Notes: generated by a model from the sequence alone, not told the origin. Positions 1 to 5,123 are shown, counted from the stretch's first letter. The stretch: DNA of 6,660 nucleotides from Actinomycetota bacterium (GCA_030839105.1 JAUZEI010000656.1:1-6660), one strand, 5' to 3'. Numbers and translations: made by a program.

Positions 1-1
1 G

Positions 2-502
2 TACGTCGGCGCGTACTGCCACCGGGCGCGCGACGAGCGGATGTTCCGCGTCGACCGCATCCGGTCGGTCAACCCCACGGGGGAAACGTTCGAACCGGGT
101 GCGACGGGATTCGAGACGGGCGACGTGTACACACCGCGTTCCGACGACACGCGAGTGACCCTCGAGCTCGCCGCCGCGGCCGCATGGGTGGCCGAGGCCT
201 ATCCGACCGAGGCGGTCACCGAGCGCAGTGACGGCTCGCTGGAGATCGTCCTCGCCGTCAGCGAGCAGGCCTGGTTGGAACGCCTCTTGCTTCGCCTCGG
301 TCCGGACGCCCGGGCGGTCGCTCCCTCCACCGTCGAGCGGCTCGCACCGGACGCCGCTCGGCGAATTCTCGGCCGCTACCGCGAGACTGCAGCCGAAGGA
401 AGTTCGGCCGACGGGAAGAGTGCTCGGGGAAGCTCGGCCGAAGCACACACAGGTGGTCCCGAGGCCCATCGACCTGACACCCGGGCCCGAGGACACGCAT
501 GA
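2..502 (+). CDS. pafC: WYL-domain transcriptional regulator, PafC-like, C-terminal part (5' end outside window)
   Basis: The reading frame is open from base 2 and ends at TGA 500-502, giving 166 visible residues; the N-terminal helix-turn-helix and most of the WYL fold lie upstream. The first visible residues (YVGAYCHRARDERMFRVDRI) match the end of a WYL domain, where an Arg-rich strand is followed by FRxDRI. The rest resembles the C-terminal extension of PafB/PafC proteins, including WLERLLLRLGPDARAV and a final helix ending ARRILGRY. PafB and PafC form a transcription activator of DNA-damage genes in mycobacteria, and the WYL domain is thought to sense a nucleic-acid ligand. The call to PafC rather than another WYL protein rests on downstream tat and helY genes, the known neighbours of pafBC. 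After the last helix there is a roughly 40-residue Ser/Gly/Ala/Arg-rich tail that looks disordered. The internal ATG at base 41 is not a credible start because it would cut the WYL domain. Confidence 0.8.
   Translation, partial: YVGAYCHRARDERMFRVDRIRSVNPTGETFEPGATGFETGDVYTPRSDDTRVTLELAAAAAWVAEAYPTEAVTERSDGSLEIVLAVSEQAWLERLLLRLGPDARAVAPSTVERLAPDAARRILGRYRETAAEGSSADGKSARGSSAEAHTGGPEAHRPDTRARGHA
398..441 (+). repeat. Two copies of a 14-base direct repeat in the pafC-like tail
   Basis: GGAAGTTCGGCCGA at 398-411 recurs as GGAAGCTCGGCCGA at 428-441, with one mismatch and a 30-base period. It encodes the repeated GSSA residues of the disordered C-terminal tail. The 30-base period keeps the frame, so a small in-frame duplication is plausible. 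Confidence 0.5.
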
Positions 503-506
503 AAGG
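501..506 (+). promoter_or_regulatory. Ribosome binding site deciding the start of the first lepB
   Basis: GAAAGG lies directly against the ATG at 507, which is too close for initiation there, but 9 bases before the in-frame GTG at 516. This favours GTG 516 as the start. The site overlaps the TGA of the upstream gene (500-502), so the two genes are probably co-transcribed and perhaps translationally linked. Confidence 0.5.
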
Positions 507-515
507 ATGCATCCG

Positions 516-1211
516 GTGAAGCCGTCCACGAGCGCCGACTCCCCGTACGTGCGCCTGCCGGACGGATCGTCCGAGGACGTCGGCGAACCGTCGGCGGGTC
601 ACGCCGGCGCGGGTTCCGTCCCGCGTCCCGGCTCCCGCGCCGCGGACGCCGGGTCCCGGACGTCCCGGCGGAAGCCGAAGCCGACGTGGGCGGTCGCCCT
701 CGAGTGGACCATTCTGATCGTCTCCGCGCTCGCGATCGCGGTGCTCATCAAGACCTTCCTCTTTCAGGCGTTCTACATCCCGTCGGATTCCATGGTGCCG
801 ACGCTCAAGACCAACGACCGGGTCATCGTCAACAAGCTCTCGTACAAGCTGCATCCCGTGCACCGGGGCGACATCGTGGTGTTCACGTCGCCGCCGAACG
901 TCGATCCCTCGGTGAAGGATCTCGTCAAGCGCGTCATCGCGCTGCCGGGGGAGACCGTCGAGGGTCGCCCCGACGGCCACATCTACATCGACGGCAAGGT
1001 GCTGAAGGAGCCGTACCTGCCGAAGAACACGATCGAGGGCCCGAGCTTCGCGAAGCTCACGGTTCCGACCGATTCGTACTGGGTGATGGGCGACAACCGC
1101 TCGAACTCGCGCGATTCGCGTTTCTTCCCGGAGCATTTCATCCGCAAGAAGGACATCATCGGGCGCGTGTTCCTGCGCATCTGGCCGCCGAACCGTCTCG
1201 GCATCCTGTGA
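516..1211 (+). CDS. lepB: Type I signal peptidase (first of a tandem pair)
   Basis: Membrane-bound serine protease that removes signal peptides from exported preproteins on the outer face of the membrane. From GTG 516 the protein has 231 residues. A 57-residue Ser/Gly/Arg/Pro-rich N-terminal segment ending in a basic patch (RRKPKP) precedes one membrane helix (about 58-79). Family boxes follow in order: box B YIPSDSMVPTL with catalytic Ser92, box C with DRVIVNKLSYK, box D DLVKRVIALPGE with general-base Lys138, and box E GDNRSNSRDSR (192-202). It has no cysteine. The whole Ser/Lys dyad is present, so it should be active. It starts 13 bases after the pafC-like gene and ends 10 bases before a second signal peptidase, so the three genes look like one transcript. 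ATG 507 is the alternative start and would add three residues. The longer upstream frame overlaps pafC and carries no domain. Confidence 0.93.
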   Translation: MKPSTSADSPYVRLPDGSSEDVGEPSAGHAGAGSVPRPGSRAADAGSRTSRRKPKPTWAVALEWTILIVSALAIAVLIKTFLFQAFYIPSDSMVPTLKTNDRVIVNKLSYKLHPVHRGDIVVFTSPPNVDPSVKDLVKRVIALPGETVEGRPDGHIYIDGKVLKEPYLPKNTIEGPSFAKLTVPTDSYWVMGDNRSNSRDSRFFPEHFIRKKDIIGRVFLRIWPPNRLGIL

Positions 1212-1467
1212 GCGGGACTCGGTGAACGGAGAAGAAACCGGTACCGACGCCCCCGCGCCCGAGTCGCACGCGCCCGCGCTGCCGACGAAGCCCAGGCGCA
1301 GCTCCTCGAAGACCGCGATCGAGTGGGTCCTGCTCATCGGCGCCGCGCTGGTCATCGCGGTGTTGGTCAAGACGTTCCTCTTCCAGGCGTTCTACATCCC
1401 ATCCGACTCGATGGTGCCCACGCTGAAGAAGAACGACCGCGTCATCGTCAACAAGCTCTCGTACAAG
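822..1467 (+). repeat. Direct-repeat core of the lepB tandem duplication
   Basis: A 27-base run coding VIVNKLSYK is identical at 822-848 and 1441-1467. It lies in a longer region (about 760-880 and 1368-1500) that is very similar between the two genes. The two runs sit about 620 bases apart, so recombination between them would delete one gene and leave a hybrid. Confidence 0.7.
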
Positions 1468-1854
1468 TTCCACAAGGTGCACCGCGGCGACATCATCGTG
1501 TTCAGCACCCCGAAGGGCCCCGACGGCCAACCGATCGACCCGACGATCAAGGACCTCGTCAAGCGCGTGATCGGGCTGCCGGGCGAGACCGTGAAGGAGA
1601 AGAACGGGCACGTGTTCGTCAACGGCACCGCGCTCAAGGAGTCGTACCTCCCGGCCGGGACGGTGAGTGACTGCGCGTCGTTCCAGCCTCAGTGCTTCCC
1701 GACCGGGCCGTTACAGGCCGACCGATACTGGGTCATGGGAGACAACCGCGCGGGTTCGCGCGACTCGCGGTACTTCGGCGCGATCAAGAAGAGCGAGATC
1801 GTCGGCCGGGTCTTCGTGCGCATCTGGCCGCTGAACCGGCTCCACGTCTTCTGA
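1222..1854 (+). CDS. lepB: Type I signal peptidase (second of a tandem pair)
   Basis: A second S26-family signal peptidase of 210 residues from GTG 1222; the ribosome binding site is weak (AGCGGGA, 4 bases upstream). The cytoplasmic N-terminus is short (about 30 residues) and is followed by one membrane helix (about 32-53). Catalytic Ser63 sits in the SDSM motif, Lys114 in DLVKRVIGLPGE, and box E is GDNRAGSRDSR (173-183). From KTFLFQ to RGDI it matches the preceding paralogue at 39 of 42 residues, so the pair arose by duplication. It differs in a longer loop before box D and in an inserted stretch (about 145-166) with its only two cysteines, Cys151 and Cys158, which could form a disulfide outside the cell. 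Both catalytic residues are present. The pair may divide substrates between them; that is inference. Confidence 0.93.
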   Translation: MNGEETGTDAPAPESHAPALPTKPRRSSSKTAIEWVLLIGAALVIAVLVKTFLFQAFYIPSDSMVPTLKKNDRVIVNKLSYKFHKVHRGDIIVFSTPKGPDGQPIDPTIKDLVKRVIGLPGETVKEKNGHVFVNGTALKESYLPAGTVSDCASFQPQCFPTGPLQADRYWVMGDNRAGSRDSRYFGAIKKSEIVGRVFVRIWPLNRLHVF

Positions 1855-1878
1855 TCCCGTTCTCGTCCCGCACCTCGG

Positions 1879-2589
1879 TCAGTCGGCGATCCATTCGCTC
1901 ACCGTCGCGACCATGCGCTCCGGCCGGTCGCAATAGACCGCGTCGATCCCCATCGCGAGCACCGCACGCAGGTGACGGACCTCCTGGGCGTCCCAGGCGA
2001 AGGCCTTGATCTCGAACCGGTGGAACAGCGACACGAGCCCCGCGGTCCATTCCGAGTGGTGCATGTTCATCGCGTCGAGCCCGGCCGACGCGAGGTCGAA
2101 CGCGTGCCGCTCGAGGGGCACGCCGATCGAATTGCGGCGCTCGGAATGCACAAGCCTTGCGCCCGCGTCGTCCCGCGGCGATTCCTCGCGCAATGTCCGC
2201 AAGAGGCCGACGTCGGGGGAGCAGACCCAGAGGTGCTCCAGCGCGCCGGAGGACCGTGCGACCTCGATGAGTCCGGCCGCCGCGTCGGGCGATTTCACGT
2301 CGACGGAGCACTCGTACGCCGTTCCCAGCTCCCGGTAGACGTCGGCCATCCGGGGAATCCCGTACTCCGCGAGCTCGTCCGCGTTCGTGGACGCGATCTT
2401 GCGGCGCCGCAAGCCGCGAGCGAGGACCGGATCGTGCGCGCACACCACTTCGCCGTCGGCGGAAAGCCACACGTCGGTCTCGATGCCGGAGGCGCCGACC
2501 TCGAGCGCGCGGCGAAACGCCGGGATCGTGTTTTCCGCCTCGTCGAGGCGCGCGCCACGGTGGGCGAAGGTGATGACGCTCACGACCAC
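1879..2589 (-). CDS. Glycerophosphodiester phosphodiesterase family protein (GDPD)
   Basis: Predicted to hydrolyse glycerophosphodiesters to glycerol 3-phosphate and an alcohol, with a TIM-barrel fold and a metal-assisted His pair. The 236-residue protein has the GDPD signature near its N-terminus: AHRGA with His10 and Arg11, AENT with Glu19, IETDVWLSADG with Glu37 and Asp39, and AHDP with His52. The later metal/substrate motif, often E-x-K, reads VDVK here (Asp97, Lys99). The C-terminal block FAWDAQEVRHLRAVLAMGIDAVYCDRPERM matches the family's closing strand and TDRP-like motif. There is no signal peptide or membrane helix, so it is probably cytoplasmic. The start is GTG 2589; GTG 2583 is an alternative and neither has a strong ribosome binding site. 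It runs against its neighbours, converging on lepB with 24 bases between stops, and looks like an insertion into an otherwise plus-strand locus. The exact substrate cannot be told. Confidence 0.88.
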   Translation of the reverse strand: MVVSVITFAHRGARLDEAENTIPAFRRALEVGASGIETDVWLSADGEVVCAHDPVLARGLRRRKIASTNADELAEYGIPRMADVYRELGTAYECSVDVKSPDAAAGLIEVARSSGALEHLWVCSPDVGLLRTLREESPRDDAGARLVHSERRNSIGVPLERHAFDLASAGLDAMNMHHSEWTAGLVSLFHRFEIKAFAWDAQEVRHLRAVLAMGIDAVYCDRPERMVATVSEWIAD

Positions 2590-2739
2590 TCATCGTGCCA
2601 TGCGCATCGTCGCATCGCCGAGATGTGACCAGGAGCGCAACGCGGAGCCTCAAGCGGCCCCGAAGGGCTGCCGAAGGGTGTTAGCAGCCACCAACCGGTG
2701 GCGACACGGCACTCGAGCGGACCAGGGATGGGTGACGCG
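2590..2739. promoter_or_regulatory. Divergent intergenic region with short repeats and small hairpins
   Basis: This 150-base gap separates the minus-strand GDPD gene from the plus-strand zinc-ribbon gene and must hold the promoter for at least the former. A direct repeat CCGAAGGGCTG / CCGAAGGGTG spans 2660-2680. A 6-bp stem (2655-2660 with 2665-2670, one G-T pair) has a CGAA loop, and a second perfect 6-bp stem (GCCACC / GGTGGC) spans 2687-2702. I could not find a convincing -35/-10 pair on either strand. No T-run follows the stems, so a classical terminator is not supported. Confidence 0.4.
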
Positions 2740-3081
2740 GTGACGACGATCAGGGCCAACTGCCCGGGCTGTGGCGACGTGCAGCTGACCGCCGACGACC
2801 TGACTGTTCGCGTGTGCGCCGACGACGAGCGCGGCTCGTACTGCTTCCGCTGCCCCGACTGCCGCCAGGCCGTCGCCAAGGAGGCGAGCCGGCGCATCGT
2901 GGACCTGCTCGTCTCGAGCGGCGTGCGCATGCAGGTGTGGCGGCTGCCGGCCGAGCTGGGCGAGTCCCGGATCGGACCCCCGCTCACTCCGGACGACCTG
3001 CTCGACTTCCACCTGCTGTTGGCCGGGAACACCTGGTTCGAACAACTTGCGACCCAGGTGCGCCGCTCACTCAACCGGTAG
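2740..3081 (+). CDS. Conserved-type small protein with a four-cysteine zinc-ribbon-like motif
   Basis: I recognise the general type (short actinobacterial proteins beginning TTIRANCPxCG) but know no function. From GTG 2740 it has 113 residues. CPGC (Cys8, Cys11) and CPDC (Cys38, Cys41) are spaced as a possible zinc ribbon, with further cysteines at 26 and 35. A helical middle (ASRRIVDLLVSSGV) follows, then a C-terminal block with PPLTPDDLLDFHLLL. There is no membrane helix or signal peptide. The start is uncertain: AGGGA at 2724-2728 is 11 bases before GTG 2740. In-frame ATG 2728 and GTG 2698 are alternatives, but they add low-information residues before the zinc motif. The gene ends 9 bases before a small membrane-protein gene that leads to the tat genes. 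A zinc-stabilised adaptor or nucleic-acid-binding role is possible but not shown. Confidence 0.8.
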   Translation: MTTIRANCPGCGDVQLTADDLTVRVCADDERGSYCFRCPDCRQAVAKEASRRIVDLLVSSGVRMQVWRLPAELGESRIGPPLTPDDLLDFHLLLAGNTWFEQLATQVRRSLNR

Positions 3082-3083
3082 GG
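3080..3083 (+). promoter_or_regulatory. Ribosome binding site of the small membrane protein
   Basis: AGGG overlaps the TAG stop (3079-3081) of the zinc-ribbon gene and sits 7 bases before ATG 3091. It supports this short gene as real and co-transcribed with its upstream neighbour. Confidence 0.55.
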
Positions 3084-3090
3084 TCACCCC

Positions 3091-3294
3091 ATGCTGTGGC
3101 TCATGCCGCTCGCGATCGCGGTCGCGGGTCTGATCGTGCTCGCGCTGCTCGCGCACCGGATGCGCAAGGAGTTGGCGCCGACGGTTGTAGTGGTCGACCG
3201 TTTCGGTCGCGAACACCGCGTCGCACTCGACACAGCCCTGGCACGACTCCGGGACGAGACTGCGAATACGCGGCGACGGCTCTCGGGCGACTGA
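3091..3294 (+). CDS. Small single-pass membrane protein, unknown function
   Basis: A 67-residue protein that I do not recognise. It starts with a hydrophobic helix (about 2-21, LWLMPLAIAVAGLIVLALLA), followed by a basic boundary (HRMRKE), a short strand-like stretch with VVVVDRFGREHRVALD, and a charged C-terminal helix (about 47-64) ending RRRLSGD. The positive charge right after the helix suggests that the C-terminus is cytoplasmic. Support for it being a gene: a well-placed ribbon of AGGG before ATG, a 9-base gap from the upstream gene, and a coherent membrane-plus-helix design. The architecture of one N-terminal helix and a cytoplasmic charged helix resembles TatA-type proteins in outline only; the FG-x-x-x-LP hinge is absent, so I do not call it a Tat subunit. 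Confidence 0.7.
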   Translation: MLWLMPLAIAVAGLIVLALLAHRMRKELAPTVVVVDRFGREHRVALDTALARLRDETANTRRRLSGD

Positions 3295-3313
3295 CGCAGC
3301 CCATCCAGGGGGC

Positions 3314-3351
3314 CCCGCCGCGACGAACCACCGCGCAGCGGTCGCGGCGGG
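3314..3351 (+). repeat. Perfect 11-bp inverted repeat upstream of the TatB-like gene
   Basis: CCCGCCGCGAC (3314-3324) pairs with GTCGCGGCGGG (3341-3351) across a 16-base loop that can form a small inner stem. It lies between the small membrane-protein gene and the TatB-like gene. There is no T-run after it. It could end or weaken read-through from upstream genes, as U-poor terminators do in GC-rich actinobacteria, or it could be a protein-binding site. Confidence 0.6.
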
Positions 3352-3357
3352 CAGCGG

Positions 3358-3363
3358 TAAGAT
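3358..3363 (+). promoter_or_regulatory. Possible -10 element for the tat genes
   Basis: TAAGAT fits the TANNNT pattern of actinobacterial -10 boxes and is 24 bases before the TatB-like ATG. No recognisable -35 element lies about 17 bases upstream; that position falls inside the inverted repeat. If used, the leader would be short, which would suit the lack of a clear ribosome binding site before ATG 3388. Confidence 0.3.
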
Positions 3364-3387
3364 CTCGTCGACGGCACGTCTTCGCCC

Positions 3388-3804
3388 ATGAGCCTCGGAC
3401 CCGAAAAGATCATCCTCATTCTCGTGGTCGCGTTGATCGTCTTCGGACCGCAACGCCTCCCCGAGATCGCCCGCCAGGTCGGTTCGGCAATACGCGAGCT
3501 GCGGCGGATGCAGGACAGCGTGCGGGGTGAGCTCGAACAGGTGCTGCATCCCGATTTCTCGCCCCATGATGCGAGCGTGCAGCAGGCCGACGCGAGCGAG
3601 CAGCAGCATCTCGCGTCGATCGAGGAGACCGATCACTCGTCGCCGGCGGCCCTCCCGCCGGCGTATCCCGCGCCGGGTTCGTACGCCGGCGACATGACGC
3701 ATCCGAACGACATGGCGAACGGGAATGGGAGCGGCAACATCGGCGACCACGGGGACGAAGACGTCACCGACGACGGCTTCGCCGGACCGCGATCGTTCAG
3801 CTGA
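3388..3804 (+). CDS. tatB: Twin-arginine translocase TatA/TatB family subunit, TatB-like
   Basis: Subunit of the Tat pathway, which exports folded proteins carrying twin-arginine signal peptides. The 138-residue protein has the family plan: a very short outside N-terminus, one membrane helix (about 7-19, IILILVVALIVFG), a hinge, and an amphipathic helix (about 25-53, EIARQVGSAIRELRRM). The hinge FGPQRLP and Glu6 before the membrane helix resemble TatB (E. coli LGPQRLP, Glu8) rather than TatA (FGxKKLG/P, Gln8). The following RGELEQ also recalls TatB. From about 56 to the end it is an acidic, Gln/His/Pro/Asn/Gly-rich tail, probably disordered. It stands where actinobacteria usually carry tatA, 22 bases before tatC. 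If TatB, a TatA should exist elsewhere; if bifunctional, it could serve both roles. No clear ribosome binding site is seen before ATG 3388. Confidence 0.88.
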   Translation: MSLGPEKIILILVVALIVFGPQRLPEIARQVGSAIRELRRMQDSVRGELEQVLHPDFSPHDASVQQADASEQQHLASIEETDHSSPAALPPAYPAPGSYAGDMTHPNDMANGNGSGNIGDHGDEDVTDDGFAGPRSFS

Positions 3805-3828
3805 CAAGCATCGCGGGAGCTGAACGAT
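3792..3828 (+). promoter_or_regulatory. Inverted repeat joining the tatB-like stop to the tatC start
   Basis: ATCGTTCAGCT (3792-3802) is the exact reverse complement of AGCTGAACGAT (3818-3828), with a 15-base loop. The left arm encodes the last residues of the TatB-like protein and enters its TGA (3802-3804). The right arm covers part of the tatC ribosome binding site GGGAG (3815-3819) and the A and U of its ATG (3827-3829). In the mRNA the stem would restrict tatC initiation until a ribosome finishing the upstream gene opens it. The pairing is seen directly; the coupling role is inferred. Confidence 0.7.
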
Positions 3829-4588
3829 GACCGAAGCCCAGACCGACGAAGGGCGGATGACACTCGTCGAGCATCTCACCGAGTTGCGTCACCGCGTCAT
3901 CGTCAGCGCGGCGGTGTTCGTGGTGTTCACCATCTTGGTGTTCGCCTTCTACAGCCACCTGCTGCATTTCCTCTCCGGCCCGTACGAGCAGGTCACCCGC
4001 GGAAAGAAGGCCTGCGGCGCGGAGAGCGCGACCCAGGGCTGCAAGTTGATCGCGACCGGTCCGCTCGAACCGCTGCTCGTGCGCATCAAGGTGTCGACGT
4101 ACGGCGGGCTCGCGCTCTCGGTCCCGTTCATCTTCTGGCAGATCTGGCGTTTCGTGACCCCGGGATTGCGCAGGAACGAGCGTCGCTACGGCGTCAGCTT
4201 CCTGATCGCAATCGTGGTCCTGTTCGCGCTGGGTGGCACGGTGGCGTGGTTCACGGTCGAAAAGGCGCTCGAATTCCTGCTCGGCGCCGGCGGCTCCGGT
4301 ATCCAGCCCTTCATCACCGCCGACAAGTACCTCACGCTGGTCACCCTCATGATCGCCGCCTTCGGGGTGGCATTCGAGTTGCCGGTGTTGTTGATCTTCT
4401 TGTTGTTGGTGCGGGCCGTGACCACCCGGCAGCTCCGCAACATCCGGCGCTGGATGATCGTGGGGATCGTCACCTTCGCCGCCTTCATCACCCCGAGCTC
4501 CGATCCGTTCTCCCTATTCTTCATGGCTGTCCCCATGTACCTCTTCTACGAGATCGCGATTGTGATCGGGCGGGTGATGAAACGGTGA
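3827..4588 (+). CDS. tatC: Twin-arginine translocase subunit TatC
   Basis: Multispanning receptor that binds the twin-arginine signal peptide together with TatB. The protein has 253 residues, within the normal range. The N-terminal signal-binding motif is HLTELRHR (16-23). First-loop and second-helix features follow: GPLEPLLVRIKV, then PFIFWQIWRFVTPGLRRNERR (100-120), with Glu118 at the position of E. coli Glu103. FGVAFELPV (179-187) carries Glu184, the usual helix-4 glutamate (E. coli Glu170), and ITPSSDPFSLFFMAVPMYLFYE is the typical end block. Six hydrophobic segments are visible (about 24-48, 91-110, 123-143, 171-196, 208-222, 229-248). Cys63 and Cys72 lie in the first outside loop and could form a disulfide; a longer, cysteine-bearing loop here is common in actinobacterial TatC. 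The start has a good GGGAG site 7 bases upstream. Confidence 0.96.
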   Translation: MTEAQTDEGRMTLVEHLTELRHRVIVSAAVFVVFTILVFAFYSHLLHFLSGPYEQVTRGKKACGAESATQGCKLIATGPLEPLLVRIKVSTYGGLALSVPFIFWQIWRFVTPGLRRNERRYGVSFLIAIVVLFALGGTVAWFTVEKALEFLLGAGGSGIQPFITADKYLTLVTLMIAAFGVAFELPVLLIFLLLVRAVTTRQLRNIRRWMIVGIVTFAAFITPSSDPFSLFFMAVPMYLFYEIAIVIGRVMKR

Positions 4589-4595
4589 CGCAGCC

Positions 4596-5123
4596 ATGAG
4601 TCCCTCTCGCACCCGCCCCCAGTTCGTTCCGGCCCGTCCGCGTTCGGAGCTCTACACGGCGATCGCGATCGCGGTCGGGATCGTCGCCGGGACGGCATTG
4701 GTCGTCTGGCTCATCCGCCCGGGTACGCCGGGCATCCCCGGCGGCGGTGGCCTGTTCAACCGTCAGCCCCGGATGACGGTCCTGGTCATTCTGACGGGCG
4801 TGGTCCTCGTCGGCGCGGTGTCGTATCTGCTGCGGGGTCGCCGGCGTCCGAGGCGGCTGGGCACGCGCGGGGCGGTCGCGGTCGGGTCCGCGGGCGCGAT
4901 CGTGCTCGGGGTCCTGGCCGGAGTCTTCTGGCCGGGAGGCGCGATCCGGCACTGGCCGAAACAGCCCAAGGTCTCGAACACGCCGCCGGTCATCAACCCG
5001 GTTTCGGTGCCGACGACCACCCCGGCCACCGGGACGGGTTCGTCGACGACGGTCAAGCCGGGTACGACGGCCACATCGACACCCACGACGGGGGCTCGGA
5101 CGACAACCACGAAGGCCCGGTGA
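4596..5123 (+). CDS. Three-helix membrane protein with a Thr/Pro-rich tail, unknown function
   Basis: A 175-residue protein that I do not recognise. After a basic N-terminus (RTRPQFVPARPRSE) there are three hydrophobic segments at about 20-41, 61-79 and 91-111, separated by a Gly/Pro-rich loop and an Arg-rich loop (LRGRRRPRRLGTRG). The Arg-rich loop should be cytoplasmic, which puts the C-terminus outside. That tail (about 112-175) is low in complexity and rich in Thr, Pro, Ser and Gly (for example TSTPTTGARTTTTKAR), like cell-wall-spanning or O-glycosylated stalks of actinobacterial surface proteins. It starts 7 bases after tatC without a clear ribosome binding site, and its TGA overlaps the helicase start in GTGA. 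It sits in the tatC–helY gap, so it is probably co-transcribed with both. Its codon use looks like that of its neighbours. Confidence 0.8.
   Translation: MSPSRTRPQFVPARPRSELYTAIAIAVGIVAGTALVVWLIRPGTPGIPGGGGLFNRQPRMTVLVILTGVVLVGAVSYLLRGRRRPRRLGTRGAVAVGSAGAIVLGVLAGVFWPGGAIRHWPKQPKVSNTPPVINPVSVPTTTPATGTGSSTTVKPGTTATSTPTTGARTTTTKAR

Noticed and set aside
228..515. N-terminal extension of the first lepB from an ATG at 228
   Set aside because: The extra residues are Arg/Pro/Ser-rich shadow of pafC coding sequence in another frame; the ribosome binding site at 501-506 supports GTG 516.
258..1370. Minus-strand open frame of 370 codons opposite pafC and the first lepB
   Set aside because: It has no recognisable domain and shadows two well-supported plus-strand genes.
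1855..1878. Terminator between the converging lepB and GDPD genes
   Set aside because: I see no stem-loop or T-run in the 24 bases.
1972..2628. Plus-strand open frames opposite the GDPD gene
   Set aside because: The minus strand encodes clear GDPD motifs along its length, and the plus-strand products show no family signature.
2681..2715. Possible CIRCE-like (HrcA) operator, TTAGCA followed downstream by GGCACTC
   Set aside because: The two parts are not in the inverted arrangement TTAGCACTC-N9-GAGTGCTAA, so the resemblance is accidental.
3067..3879. Minus-strand open frame of 270 codons across the small membrane gene and the TatB-like gene
   Set aside because: It would run through both hairpins and the tat reading frames, and the product is low-complexity and Arg-rich with no family features.
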